Positions 6,816 to 13,794 of a stretch of DNA of 41,691 nt are shown one piece after another; the stretch's first letter is position 1; the number at the start of each line of letters is the position of its first letter. Under the pieces are notes generated by a model. That model did not search any database. It was not told where the DNA came from and was given only the letters and a program-made list of their open reading frames with translations. The stretch is taken from positions 1 through 41,691 of the IMG/VR virus record IMGVR_UViG_3300021964_000004; one strand, written 5' to 3'. The stretch comes from a virus. The translations under genes and the position numbers were made by a program.

Positions 6816-6964
6816 TATGTACAACACCAAATTGTGGTACAGAAATAAATCCAAAGAACTTTAATGCAATTAAATTTGCTGATGATGGTGAAAAAATGCG
6901 TGTTGTTTGCAACTTTCATTATGCAGATTGGAAAGAAAGGAATAAAAATGCCAAATTGGACTGA
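6812..6964 (+). CDS. Small zinc-binding early protein, 50 aa
   Basis: The start overlaps the previous stop (ATGA). It has Cys3, Cys8 and a C-x2-H near residues 33-36, a possible CCCH zinc site. Its end overlaps the next gene by 17 nt, and the ribosome site of that gene (GAAAGAAAGG) lies inside it. Confidence 0.55.
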   Translation: MICTTPNCGTEINPKNFNAIKFADDGEKMRVVCNFHYADWKERNKNAKLD

Positions 6965-7508
6965 TAATCAGGCCACTATCATTGGTAAAACAGCTGACGT
7001 TGAAAAACTTATAGCTGACATTACTAATGAAGATGGAACATATGCATTAACAAATGTATATCCAACACCTACAGAACTAGAAAACATACATCAAGGTTCA
7101 AGAAATATTGATGGTGTTAGACACGATGCTTGGTTCGAAGACGAAGATGGTGTACGACCATTACTAGATATGTTTAAGCTAGAGCTTGTTGAAAAGTATG
7201 GTACATACAAATCAATTGACTGGCAGTATAACAACTGGGGAACTAAATGGGGCGACTGTCAAACTACTATCAAGTGGGATGGCGAAGTTTTATACGTAGG
7301 ATTTGAGTCTGCTTGGGGAGAACCATTCTTGTTGTTACAAGAAATAGCTACCAAGTATAATGTTAATATCAATAACAGATGGGACATTGAATTTGGACAA
7401 GATTCTGGACAAACTATATATCCATTTCCTAATGGTGAAAAAGTTAAAGCAGACCATATAAAATCTTTACAAGAAAGTAGAGATAAAATAGACAGTATGT
7501 TTAAATAA
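6948..7508 (+). CDS. Api92-like (DUF1281-type) ferredoxin-fold protein, 186 aa
   Basis: It starts at ATG 6948, right after GAAAGAAAGG; a longer frame from 6864 belongs to the preceding small gene region. It opens with MPNWTDNQATI, close to the MPNWC-N-x-hydrophobic start typical of Api92-like proteins. It also has their second hallmark, a Trp-rich stretch (DWQYNNWGTKWG near residues 91-102) followed by a Trp-Gly-Glu-Pro segment. These proteins occur in phages and plasmids; their biochemical role is not established to my knowledge. It ends the first early cluster; a 300-nt structured noncoding region follows. Confidence 0.8.
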   Translation: MPNWTDNQATIIGKTADVEKLIADITNEDGTYALTNVYPTPTELENIHQGSRNIDGVRHDAWFEDEDGVRPLLDMFKLELVEKYGTYKSIDWQYNNWGTKWGDCQTTIKWDGEVLYVGFESAWGEPFLLLQEIATKYNVNINNRWDIEFGQDSGQTIYPFPNGEKVKADHIKSLQESRDKIDSMFK

Positions 7509-7515
7509 GAAACGC

Positions 7516-7834
7516 AGCTACTTACATTGCTTGTACCCCTTTGCAAGCCATTAGACCAAAATGTAGGTAGCTTGTAGCACATAGAGTAAGATAGGCCACG
7601 CCAGCTGACGAGCTGAGGCAAAGTAGGACGACTGTGTGTTACAAGCTATCTATTAGTAAGAATTGCAGCTGCCCTGTTGCTTAAATGACTGAACGTAGAT
7701 AGCTTAGTACTTATACAGAATCGGTGTTCTAATTGCCCAATAAAGTTATCCGAAGTGTAAGTACTGAGCTATATGATATAGCACTAAAGTAAAAAATATG
7801 TAATCTGTCTGCACTATTGACAGACAGATTACAT
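7516..7834 (+). ncRNA. Chain of overlapping hairpins (structured RNA island)
   Basis: This noncoding stretch has successive helices that share their end bases. H1 is AGCTACTTACATT (7516-7528) with 7560-7572. H2 is GCTTGTA (7570-7576) with 7640-7646, containing CAGCT/AGCTG (7602-7615). H3 is AAGCTATCTA (7643-7652) with 7696-7705. H4 is AGCTTAGTACTTA (7701-7713) with 7758-7770. H5 is GCTATA (7768-7773) with 7777-7782. A final perfect 14-bp hairpin (7798-7834) precedes the next ribosome site. Neighbouring helices overlap by 3-5 nt of AGCT-type sequence, so they either stack end to end or exclude one another. No open reading frame is apparent. Confidence 0.55.
7798..7834 (+). other. Intergenic hairpin, 14-bp stem, loop core ACTATTG
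   Basis: The perfect stem ATGTAATCTGTCTG/CAGACAGATTACAT closes CACTATTGA. If the first and last loop bases (C·A) count as a mismatch, the remaining 7-nt loop ACTATTG fits the RCYNNTG family seen upstream. The ribosome site AGAAGGG and ATG 7852 follow. Confidence 0.7.
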
Positions 7835-7851
7835 TAACAGAAGGGAAAACT

Positions 7852-8316
7852 ATGTATGATAATGAAGATATAGAAGGTATATCAGCAGAACCATCAATCG
7901 ACCATTACATTGTTACGTTTATTCAAAGTAAACCAGGCGATGATAAAGGTACGTTTGCAAGAGTTGTTCACGTTGATGCACCAGACCACGTAACAGCTAT
8001 ACAATATGCACAACGTATTGATATGTCTGCTAGAGCAGAAGTAATGACAGACTGGCTACCACCAGATGATATAGCTGAGAAATTACTTGGACCTAATCCA
8101 ACTCTTGACGACCTTAGAAAGCTTCATACAAAATTCATTGACGAAAATATGTTCAAAGCTTTTATGATGGAAGATTATAAAGCTATACAAGTAACTAAAG
8201 AATCTGATATTGAAGAACTGAATGAAGAAACTATTAATCTTGTCATCAATAATGCAAATAATATTGGTGATGAAGCAGAAGAGTTTCTAAGAAAGGAGGG
8301 TAATGACACTACCTGA
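7852..8316 (+). CDS. Unknown protein, 154 aa, first gene of MoxR/VWA operon
   Basis: It has an ATG after AGAAGGGAAAA. It is an acidic protein with a compact N-terminal alpha/beta part (HYIVTFIQSKPG near residue 18, then ARVVHVDAPDHVTAIQYA) and a helical acidic C-terminal half. I recognise no family. Four genes (154 aa, 100 aa, MoxR ATPase, VWA protein) overlap or nearly touch, so it probably acts with the ATPase. Its end overlaps the next gene by 14 nt. Confidence 0.75.
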   Translation: MYDNEDIEGISAEPSIDHYIVTFIQSKPGDDKGTFARVVHVDAPDHVTAIQYAQRIDMSARAEVMTDWLPPDDIAEKLLGPNPTLDDLRKLHTKFIDENMFKAFMMEDYKAIQVTKESDIEELNEETINLVINNANNIGDEAEEFLRKEGNDTT

Positions 8317-8605
8317 AGGTATGTATGCGGCTACACCACCAGCTGTTAGACGTAGAGGTAAACAACCTAAACTACTAACAGATGATAAAGTAAAAATATT
8401 ACTGGCAAGTCCTAATACTTGGTACGTAATAGGCAAGTCAGAAAAATTTATCAGTGGTGTTAAAGCAAACATAGAGTCTATGACTCAATCAAATATATCT
8501 CATCTTGCTACTAAAGGTAAGTTTGAGGTATTACAAAGAAAAAACTCTGAAGGAGCTATCGACATTTACTGTCAATGGATACCTACAGAACAAGAAATAA
8601 TATAG
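8303..8605 (+). CDS. Unknown basic protein, 100 aa, MoxR/VWA operon
   Basis: It starts at ATG 8303 after a strong AAAGGAGG ribosome site. It is basic at the N-terminus (RRRGKQPK near residues 17-24), then a mixed domain with a Trp-Tyr segment (TWYVIGKSEKF) and a final beta-rich part (FEVLQRKNSEGAIDIYCQW). It could be a small DNA- or partner-binding adaptor. The gene ends 13 nt before the ATPase start, with GGAAGG in between. Confidence 0.72.
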   Translation: MTLPEGMYAATPPAVRRRGKQPKLLTDDKVKILLASPNTWYVIGKSEKFISGVKANIESMTQSNISHLATKGKFEVLQRKNSEGAIDIYCQWIPTEQEII

Positions 8606-8618
8606 GAAGGAAATAACA

Positions 8619-9332
8619 ATGGATGATTGTTGGAAATTAGTTGCATCTGTACTAGGAAAGTCACGTAGAGTATTACTCTATGGGCCACCAGGTACAGGTA
8701 AAACATACAGTGCAGTAAAACAAAGCACACCATTAGATATAAATGGTAATCCAAATATATATCAAATAACAATGACAGAAGATACTGCCGCTGCAAACTT
8801 GGAAGGCTTTTATATGCCTAGCAAGGATGGCAGTTTCGAATGGCATGACGGTATTGCAATACAGTCGTGGCGTAATGGAGGTAGATTGGTTATCAACGAG
8901 ATAGACCACGCTTCTCCAGATGCAATGACATTCTTGCATGCAATTCTTGACGACCAAGACATAGCTATGTTGACATTGAATAATGACAATAAAGAAACAG
9001 TACGACCAGCTGAAGGGTTTCAGGTAGTAGCTACTACTAACAGCCCACCATCTTCATTGCCGCCAGCATTGAAAGATAGGTTTCCAGTTAAGATACACGT
9101 TGATACTGTACACCCTAAAGCTATGGAGAAATTTCCAGAAGAATGGCATAACGTAATTAAGGATACAACATTAGTTGAAGACCCTGAAGAACGTGTGTCG
9201 CTTCGTGCTTGGACAGAGTTCTTTGCATTGCAAGACAAAGGTTTCTCACAAGAAACAGCAGCTAAACTTATCTTTGCTGACAAAGCAGATGAGTTAATCG
9301 ATGCAACTGTATTGGCGAAAGCTGATGCATAA
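8619..9332 (+). CDS. MoxR-type AAA+ ATPase
   Basis: This is a 237-aa ATPase of the MoxR/AAA_5 group, which remodels protein complexes with a VWA partner. It shows a Walker A GPPGTGKT (22-29), a Walker B LVINEID (90-96), a sensor-1 Asn in ATTNSP (about 139-143) and an arginine-finger candidate in LKDRF (R154). It is shorter than cellular MoxR proteins (about 300 aa) and has a small C-terminal lid. The next gene, which overlaps it by 8 nt, encodes the expected VWA protein. The actual substrate is unknown. Confidence 0.92.
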   Translation: MDDCWKLVASVLGKSRRVLLYGPPGTGKTYSAVKQSTPLDINGNPNIYQITMTEDTAAANLEGFYMPSKDGSFEWHDGIAIQSWRNGGRLVINEIDHASPDAMTFLHAILDDQDIAMLTLNNDNKETVRPAEGFQVVATTNSPPSSLPPALKDRFPVKIHVDTVHPKAMEKFPEEWHNVIKDTTLVEDPEERVSLRAWTEFFALQDKGFSQETAAKLIFADKADELIDATVLAKADA

Positions 9333-10824
9333 AGCATATCCATATCCAGAAATAGTTACAGGTGACAACTGGCAAGTTAATGAACTAGTACCAGGTGATA
9401 TTGCATCTACAGATAATCTAAATAAACAGATGACAGTACCACTTGACCAAGCATGTGACAAATGTGGTCTTAATCATAGTCGTATGATACGTAGACACGA
9501 GCTAGGTCATGCTAAATGGTCACCTAAAACTATGGGTAAACTAATGCGTGGCACACGTAAAGAAGCAATAGAAGTGTTAGAAGAAATACGAGTTAATTAT
9601 TTATTGTTTATAAATGGACTTGGTATTAACGAACCTTCTAGCTGTATAGATATTATAAGAATGCAAACTACAAGGTTAGTCTATGAAGGTAGTATAACTG
9701 AAATTATATTGTATGGTCTAGCTAGCAACTGGGTCACAAATACAATTGATAAAACACATAGATATTATCAAACAGACGATGAACACAGAGAGTATCATAA
9801 ATACAGTTATGCATCTCGTTTAGACCGATTTAAACGTGGTGAAGAGTATAGAGCATTCAAAGATATAATGGCACACGCTATTACAAACCCTGATATATCA
9901 CCAATAAGACAAGAAGAACTACAATTTGCACTTAATCAAATTGGATATTTTTTCGATAAATTACTTGTTAAAGGTAATACATACAGGTATTCAGAACAAG
10001 TATCTTATAGAAAAGTACAGAAAGTAGCAGAAGAACTATCAACAGTACTAGATATGTTTATGGATAAACCTGAAGAGGTTTATGCGCAGCCTAGTGCAGC
10101 ACCAGGTACTGATGGAACTGAAGGTGAAGAGTCAGAAACAGAAGAAGGTACATCTGGAGGTATAGGTCCTACAGCAAACGACTTAGAAAAACGTATGCGT
10201 AAACAACTAATAGACCAAATGCAGAGCTTTAACAGAAGCTCAGGTGTTGGTTATTGGGGTGAAATGACAGTACATAATCCAGTAATGACTGTAAATTTAC
10301 AGGGCAGATTACAGAACGGAAGACAGTACAGACCTCAAGAGTATGGTTACAATCCTAAATATATACATCGTTATTGTGTAGATAAAAAGATATTTAAACA
10401 AAAACAACATGTATTAGGTGGCACAATACTTATTGATGCATCTGGTTCTATGCAGTTTAATGGCTCTGATATCTTAGAAATAATGCAGTTGTTACCTGCA
10501 GTTACTATTGCTATGTACAATGGCGTTGGTAATTACGGTGACTTACGTGTTATTGCTAAGAATGGTATGCGTGTAAGTGAAGATTACTTAAATCAACATT
10601 CAGGTAAAGGTAATATTGTTGATGGCCCTGCTTTGCAATGGCTTGCATCAATGCCTGAACGTAGAATATGGGTATCAGATATGCATGTATTCGGTGGGTC
10701 TGGTAATACAACAGGTTTTAATCTAGTAAAGGATGTTATAAATACCTGTACCAGAAACAAAATTATTAATCTAAAGAACATAGAAGAAGTAAAGGAACAC
10801 GCTTATAAATTAAACGTGTTATAG
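9325..10824 (+). CDS. VWA-domain protein with N-terminal HExxH metallopeptidase-like region
   Basis: This 499-aa partner of the MoxR ATPase starts at ATG 9325, overlapping the ATPase stop by 8 nt; an ATG at 9301 would overlap more. The N-terminal part has a CxxC (44-47) and the zinc-peptidase motif HELGH (58-62), with glutamates at 83-87 in a following helix as possible third ligands. An acidic linker (about 260-278) leads to a VWA domain with the MIDAS motif DASGS (371-375). This arrangement is like DUF2201/CobT-type VWA proteins. Whether the peptidase site is active is not known. It may extract or remodel a host complex (inference). Confidence 0.88.
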   Translation: MHKAYPYPEIVTGDNWQVNELVPGDIASTDNLNKQMTVPLDQACDKCGLNHSRMIRRHELGHAKWSPKTMGKLMRGTRKEAIEVLEEIRVNYLLFINGLGINEPSSCIDIIRMQTTRLVYEGSITEIILYGLASNWVTNTIDKTHRYYQTDDEHREYHKYSYASRLDRFKRGEEYRAFKDIMAHAITNPDISPIRQEELQFALNQIGYFFDKLLVKGNTYRYSEQVSYRKVQKVAEELSTVLDMFMDKPEEVYAQPSAAPGTDGTEGEESETEEGTSGGIGPTANDLEKRMRKQLIDQMQSFNRSSGVGYWGEMTVHNPVMTVNLQGRLQNGRQYRPQEYGYNPKYIHRYCVDKKIFKQKQHVLGGTILIDASGSMQFNGSDILEIMQLLPAVTIAMYNGVGNYGDLRVIAKNGMRVSEDYLNQHSGKGNIVDGPALQWLASMPERRIWVSDMHVFGGSGNTTGFNLVKDVINTCTRNKIINLKNIEEVKEHAYKLNVL

Positions 10825-11067
10825 TGTAAGGAGTAAAGGTCTACAGGCAACTGTGCTTTTGTTTCCTTTCGCAAAAGTTAAGCCTTTACAGTAGCAGAAT
10901 AGAGTCGGAAGAGAACTCCGGACAGGTAAACATTCAACTTCAACAATCAACCCATAGTGAACACTGCTACACTTACAAATTCATGTAATTCCGCCTTCAG
11001 GCTTTACATCAGTTCATCGTTTGCTGGAAACCCCGCGCACTCTTCACTTCTGTTTAGCCTATCCAGC
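10825..11067 (+). ncRNA. Structured RNA island with three-way junction
   Basis: This noncoding stretch is between the VWA gene and the phosphoesterase operon. Closing helix P1 is TGTAAG (10825-10830) with CTTACA (10972-10977). Inside it, P2 is GTAAAGG (10833-10839) with CCTTTAC (10883-10889), carrying CTTTTG/CAAAAG (10856-10861/10872-10877). P3 is GTAGCAG (10891-10897) with CTGCTAC (10964-10970). Downstream are ATGTAA/TTACAT (10983-11009) with an inner GCC-TTCA-GGC, and GCTGGA/TCCAGC (11023-11067). The nested order gives a three-way junction followed by two hairpins. Confidence 0.5.
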
Positions 11068-11124
11068 GGAAATATATTCAGTTAAATACTTGTAATAAGA
11101 ATAAAGATGTGTATAGTGAATAGT

Positions 11125-11358
11125 ATGAATATAGATGAACTGCTAGCAGAAGCAGAAACAGGGAAACGTAGTGCGATAGTCGATAGAATTACAGACGAAG
11201 CCAGACCATTTTGGCAAGGATGTGAAGAACGTGTTATTGCAGGACGACAATTAAAACCATACGTGGTATCTAGATTATTAAAAGAAAATTTTAATATCAA
11301 GATTAGCGAGTCAGCAGTAAGACATCACTTTCAGAATTTAGTAGACCCTAATGAATAA
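11125..11358 (+). CDS. Small DNA-binding-like protein, 77 aa
   Basis: I prefer the ATG at 11125 (MNIDELLAEAE), though an in-frame ATG at 11107 cannot be excluded; neither has a strong ribosome site. The C-terminal two thirds look like a helix-turn-helix: RQLKPYVVSRLLKENFNIKI, then SESAVRHHF as a recognition-helix candidate. Its stop overlaps the phosphoesterase start by 8 nt. This could be a regulator or a recruiting partner of the phosphoesterase. Confidence 0.68.
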   Translation: MNIDELLAEAETGKRSAIVDRITDEARPFWQGCEERVIAGRQLKPYVVSRLLKENFNIKISESAVRHHFQNLVDPNE

Positions 11359-12400
11359 AAAAGAATTAGATAAACTATTTGCTGAAGCTGAGTCACAAAA
11401 AATTACTGAACTTAAATCTGACAATGTTAGATTACTTAAGCAGTTAGAAAAAGCTAAGAATAAAAAAGCTGACCTAATTGAAGCAGTGTACGATGCAGTT
11501 GCTACAAGTTTACGTACTTGGGATAAACCTAAAGTACCTAAACCTTCTCTTCCAAAGAAAAATAAACACGAAGAGATTGCAGTAGCTGTACTATCTGATG
11601 TTCAGTTAGCAAAAGTAACGCCAGATTATAACACACAAGTAGCTGAAGAACGTGTAATTAAATACGCAGAAAAGATAGTTGAGTTGACAAACGTACAACG
11701 ATACTCTCATCCAGTTAAGAAATGTGTTGTATTGGCAGCTGGTGATATTGTAGAAGGTGAACTTATATTCCCAGGCCAAACACATCTTATTGATGCTTCG
11801 TTATACAACCAAGTAACAATAGATGGACCTAGAATATTGACACAATACTTTGACATATTATTAGCAAACTTTGAAGAAGTAGAAGTGCATTGGGTTATCG
11901 GTAATCACGGTAGCTTAGGTGGACGTGCTAGAAAAGACTATCATCCTGACAGTAATGCTGACAGAATGTTAGGCAAGATAATGGATATGGTATATGAAAA
12001 CGATAAACGAATTTCCTTTATTATTCCAGATAGTGAAGGCGATAATCATTGGTTTGATATTGCTAATCTGGGTAAAGGATGTAAGTTCTTCGTCTGGCAC
12101 GGAGATAATATCAGAGGCCACTCAGGATTTCCTTGGTATGGCTTCGGTAAAAAATTACTAGGATGGAAAGCATTAGCTAGTCGTGGTTTAATGCCAGACT
12201 TTGATTATGCAATTGCAGGCCATTGGCACACTCCGACTACTATGTATGTTAACGATATACGTTTATGGGTAAATGGTAGTACAGAAAGCTACAATACATA
12301 CGCTCTAGAACAGTTAGCTAGCATGGGTAGACCTTGTCAATGGTTATTATTTGCAAAACCTAATCATGGAGTTACTGCAGAATACCTTGTAAAACTATAG
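11351..12400 (+). CDS. Calcineurin-like metallophosphoesterase
   Basis: This 349-aa two-metal phosphoesterase has a helical N-terminal extension (residues 1-50, coiled-coil-like). The metal motifs occur in order: LSDVQ (82-86, where the usual His is Gln), GDIVEG (131-136), GNHG (184-187), WHGD (249-252) and GHWH (290-293). The family includes Mre11/SbcD-type nucleases and phosphatases. The neighbouring Rad52-like gene suggests a DNA-processing role, but no ATPase partner (SbcC/Rad50) is present. The D-x-Q in place of D-x-H is a departure to note. Confidence 0.88.
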   Translation: MNKKELDKLFAEAESQKITELKSDNVRLLKQLEKAKNKKADLIEAVYDAVATSLRTWDKPKVPKPSLPKKNKHEEIAVAVLSDVQLAKVTPDYNTQVAEERVIKYAEKIVELTNVQRYSHPVKKCVVLAAGDIVEGELIFPGQTHLIDASLYNQVTIDGPRILTQYFDILLANFEEVEVHWVIGNHGSLGGRARKDYHPDSNADRMLGKIMDMVYENDKRISFIIPDSEGDNHWFDIANLGKGCKFFVWHGDNIRGHSGFPWYGFGKKLLGWKALASRGLMPDFDYAIAGHWHTPTTMYVNDIRLWVNGSTESYNTYALEQLASMGRPCQWLLFAKPNHGVTAEYLVKL

Positions 12401-12410
12401 AAAGTATAGT
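12394..12410 (+). other. Small hairpin overlapping the phosphoesterase stop
   Basis: The perfect 6-bp stem ACTATA/TATAGT with the 5-nt loop GAAAG starts at the end of the phosphoesterase gene and includes its stop codon TAG. There is no T-run. It may affect translation termination or mRNA processing, or may be chance in AT-rich DNA. Confidence 0.35.
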
Positions 12411-12423
12411 TATAATGTATATT

Positions 12424-12594
12424 ATGGACAATATAAATGTCAAGTCTAAGTGGAAACTTAGTGGTCTTGAGTATAGTGGTCTAGGTGACAAGCCATACTT
12501 TATACTTACAAATGACCAAGGTGACGTTAAGTTGCTACCAGTAAAACGTGGTGTAACTAATTTACGTAACTTACTACACTTAGAAGAAGAATAA
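12424..12594 (+). CDS. Small early protein, 56 aa
   Basis: It has an ATG at 12424 with only a weak ribosome site. The 56 residues look like a small beta-rich domain (WKLSGLEYSGLGDKPYFILT, then DVKLLPVKRG) ending in Glu-Glu-Glu. Codon use and position between two real genes support it. Unknown function; the hairpin at 12597-12637 follows its stop. Confidence 0.6.
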   Translation: MDNINVKSKWKLSGLEYSGLGDKPYFILTNDQGDVKLLPVKRGVTNLRNLLHLEEE

Positions 12595-12596
12595 TT

Positions 12597-12637
12597 TATA
12601 AGTCCTTTCGCTGTCCTTCGACACGAAACGACTTATA
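12597..12637 (+). other. Intergenic hairpin with C·C mismatch and CTTC loop
   Basis: There is an outer 8-bp helix TATAAGTC/GACTTATA, a C·C mismatch (12605/12629), TTTCG/CGAAA, a bulged C, and TGTC/GACA closing CTTC. AGAAAGG and the ATG of the Rad52-like gene follow. The loop region reads TCCTTCGA, echoing the loops at 4318 and 4457, and the C·C mismatch echoes the hairpins at 5251 and 5574. Confidence 0.65.
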
Positions 12638-12651
12638 GAGAAAGGAATGTT

Positions 12652-13212
12652 ATGTCTAATAACGTTGAATTACTATCCCCTTTTCCAGCTGAACTAGTGC
12701 GTAAAGCACCAGCAGGTAAGTTTGGGGACTATGTACCACACGCACATTATGTAGAAAGACTACGTGATAGTGGTGTTGTATACTCTTGGAGTTGTGAACC
12801 AGTATATGGTATGCACAATGGAGAGAAAAGAATAGTCGGTGCTAAAGGAACTATAACCATAGAAGGTATGGGTAGTTACGATGGCTTCGGTGACGTTGAT
12901 ACCTTTAAGCTAGGCAATGCCAAGTTTAATGATGGTACTAACTTAAAAGATGCTGAGTCTGATGCATTTAAGCGTGCATGTATGAGGTTCGGCTTAGGAG
13001 TAGAGCTATGGTCTGGTTCTACGCAATCAGAAGAAGAGGCTACTGCTGTAGCACCTGATGGTTACACTCAAGAAATGGCAGATAAAGATGCCCAAGTTGA
13101 AGTAACTAAAGCTGATATGCGTAAGAAAGAAAACAAGCCTACTAAAGAAGATATAGCACGTATGGAATCAATCATGGATGACATTCTTAATGCATCCGAG
13201 GAAGGAAAATAA
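12652..13212 (+). CDS. Rad52-like single-strand annealing protein
   Basis: This 186-aa recombinase follows AGAAAGGAATGTT. The core (about 20-125) has the Rad52/Rad22-like pattern: a YVPHAHYVERLRD helix, a beta sheet with GAKGTITIEGMGSYDGFG, then the characteristic ESDAFKRACMRFGLGVELW helix. The last 60 residues are charged and flexible. Such proteins anneal single strands in phage recombination-dependent replication. The next gene starts on its stop (TAATG). No exonuclease of lambda type is visible; the phosphoesterase upstream could serve in its place (inference). Confidence 0.82.
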   Translation: MSNNVELLSPFPAELVRKAPAGKFGDYVPHAHYVERLRDSGVVYSWSCEPVYGMHNGEKRIVGAKGTITIEGMGSYDGFGDVDTFKLGNAKFNDGTNLKDAESDAFKRACMRFGLGVELWSGSTQSEEEATAVAPDGYTQEMADKDAQVEVTKADMRKKENKPTKEDIARMESIMDDILNASEEGK

Positions 13213-13514
13213 TGGAATATAAAGTAGGTCAGGTAATACCTGACGATATTATGCCAGAAGATAGCAGTAGAAGATATGACATATTCAAAGATGACTATAA
13301 AGATACACTTGATATGTCACCTAACAAATGGGTTGCTATGGATGTAGTTAGCATTGAAGGTTTAGATAAACCAGCATTGAATGCAGCTATAACTAAATAC
13401 TATGCAAGAGTAAATTCTTGGAACAAAAAGTATGATGGCGAATATGCATTTAGAACCTACAGAGATGGCAAACAATTTGTTGTTTTTGGAAAGCGAGTTA
13501 TAAATGGAATATAA
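13212..13514 (+). CDS. Unknown protein, 100 aa, tandem paralogue A
   Basis: The start overlaps the Rad52-like stop (TAATG). It shares with the next gene the beginning MEYKxGQV, a central PNKWVxxDxV, a YNKKY-type motif near residue 75 and a final aromatic beta segment. The two are clear tandem paralogues. I recognise no named family; linkage to the annealing protein suggests a nucleic-acid or regulatory role. It overlaps the next gene by 11 nt. Confidence 0.78.
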   Translation: MEYKVGQVIPDDIMPEDSSRRYDIFKDDYKDTLDMSPNKWVAMDVVSIEGLDKPALNAAITKYYARVNSWNKKYDGEYAFRTYRDGKQFVVFGKRVINGI

Positions 13515-13794
13515 AATAGGACAGGTATTAACAGAAGTACCTGAATCAACATTTCAAAGAACTGGTAAGAAAGAACCTATCTTTGAGAAAGATAATTATG
13601 CCCAGCAATTAACAGACAATCCAAACAAATGGGTTGTACTTGATATGGTTGAAGGTAGAAAAGCTACTAAATTACATACAAGATACGTAAGGTATAACAA
13701 AAAATATAATTCTAAAGGATTTGAATTTAGAAGAATAATGTTACCTACAGGTCAATTGTTTATGGGTAGATATAATCCAAGTCTTTTATCATGA
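13504..13794 (+). CDS. Unknown protein, 96 aa, tandem paralogue B
   Basis: This is the paralogue of the gene before it (shared MEYKxGQV start, NPNKWVxxDMV and YNKKYNSKGFEFRR). It is more basic and lacks the longer central insertion of copy A. Its start lies 11 nt inside copy A, and its stop overlaps the next start as ATGA, so all three are coupled. Unknown function. Confidence 0.78.
   Translation: MEYKIGQVLTEVPESTFQRTGKKEPIFEKDNYAQQLTDNPNKWVVLDMVEGRKATKLHTRYVRYNKKYNSKGFEFRRIMLPTGQLFMGRYNPSLLS

Noticed and set aside
7509-7851. A degraded CRISPR array or tandem repeat in the structured region
   Set aside because: The arms share only AGCT-type ends; there are no regular direct repeats or equal spacers.
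9301-9324. Upstream ATG 9301 as the start of the VWA gene
   Set aside because: It would overlap the ATPase gene by 32 nt; ATG 9325 gives the usual 8-nt overlap and a GGCGAAAG site just upstream.
4049-10930. ACAGGTAAA repeats (4049, 4086, 10922) as an iteron set
   Set aside because: Near-identical strings also occur inside genes on both strands, so the number is within chance for this composition.
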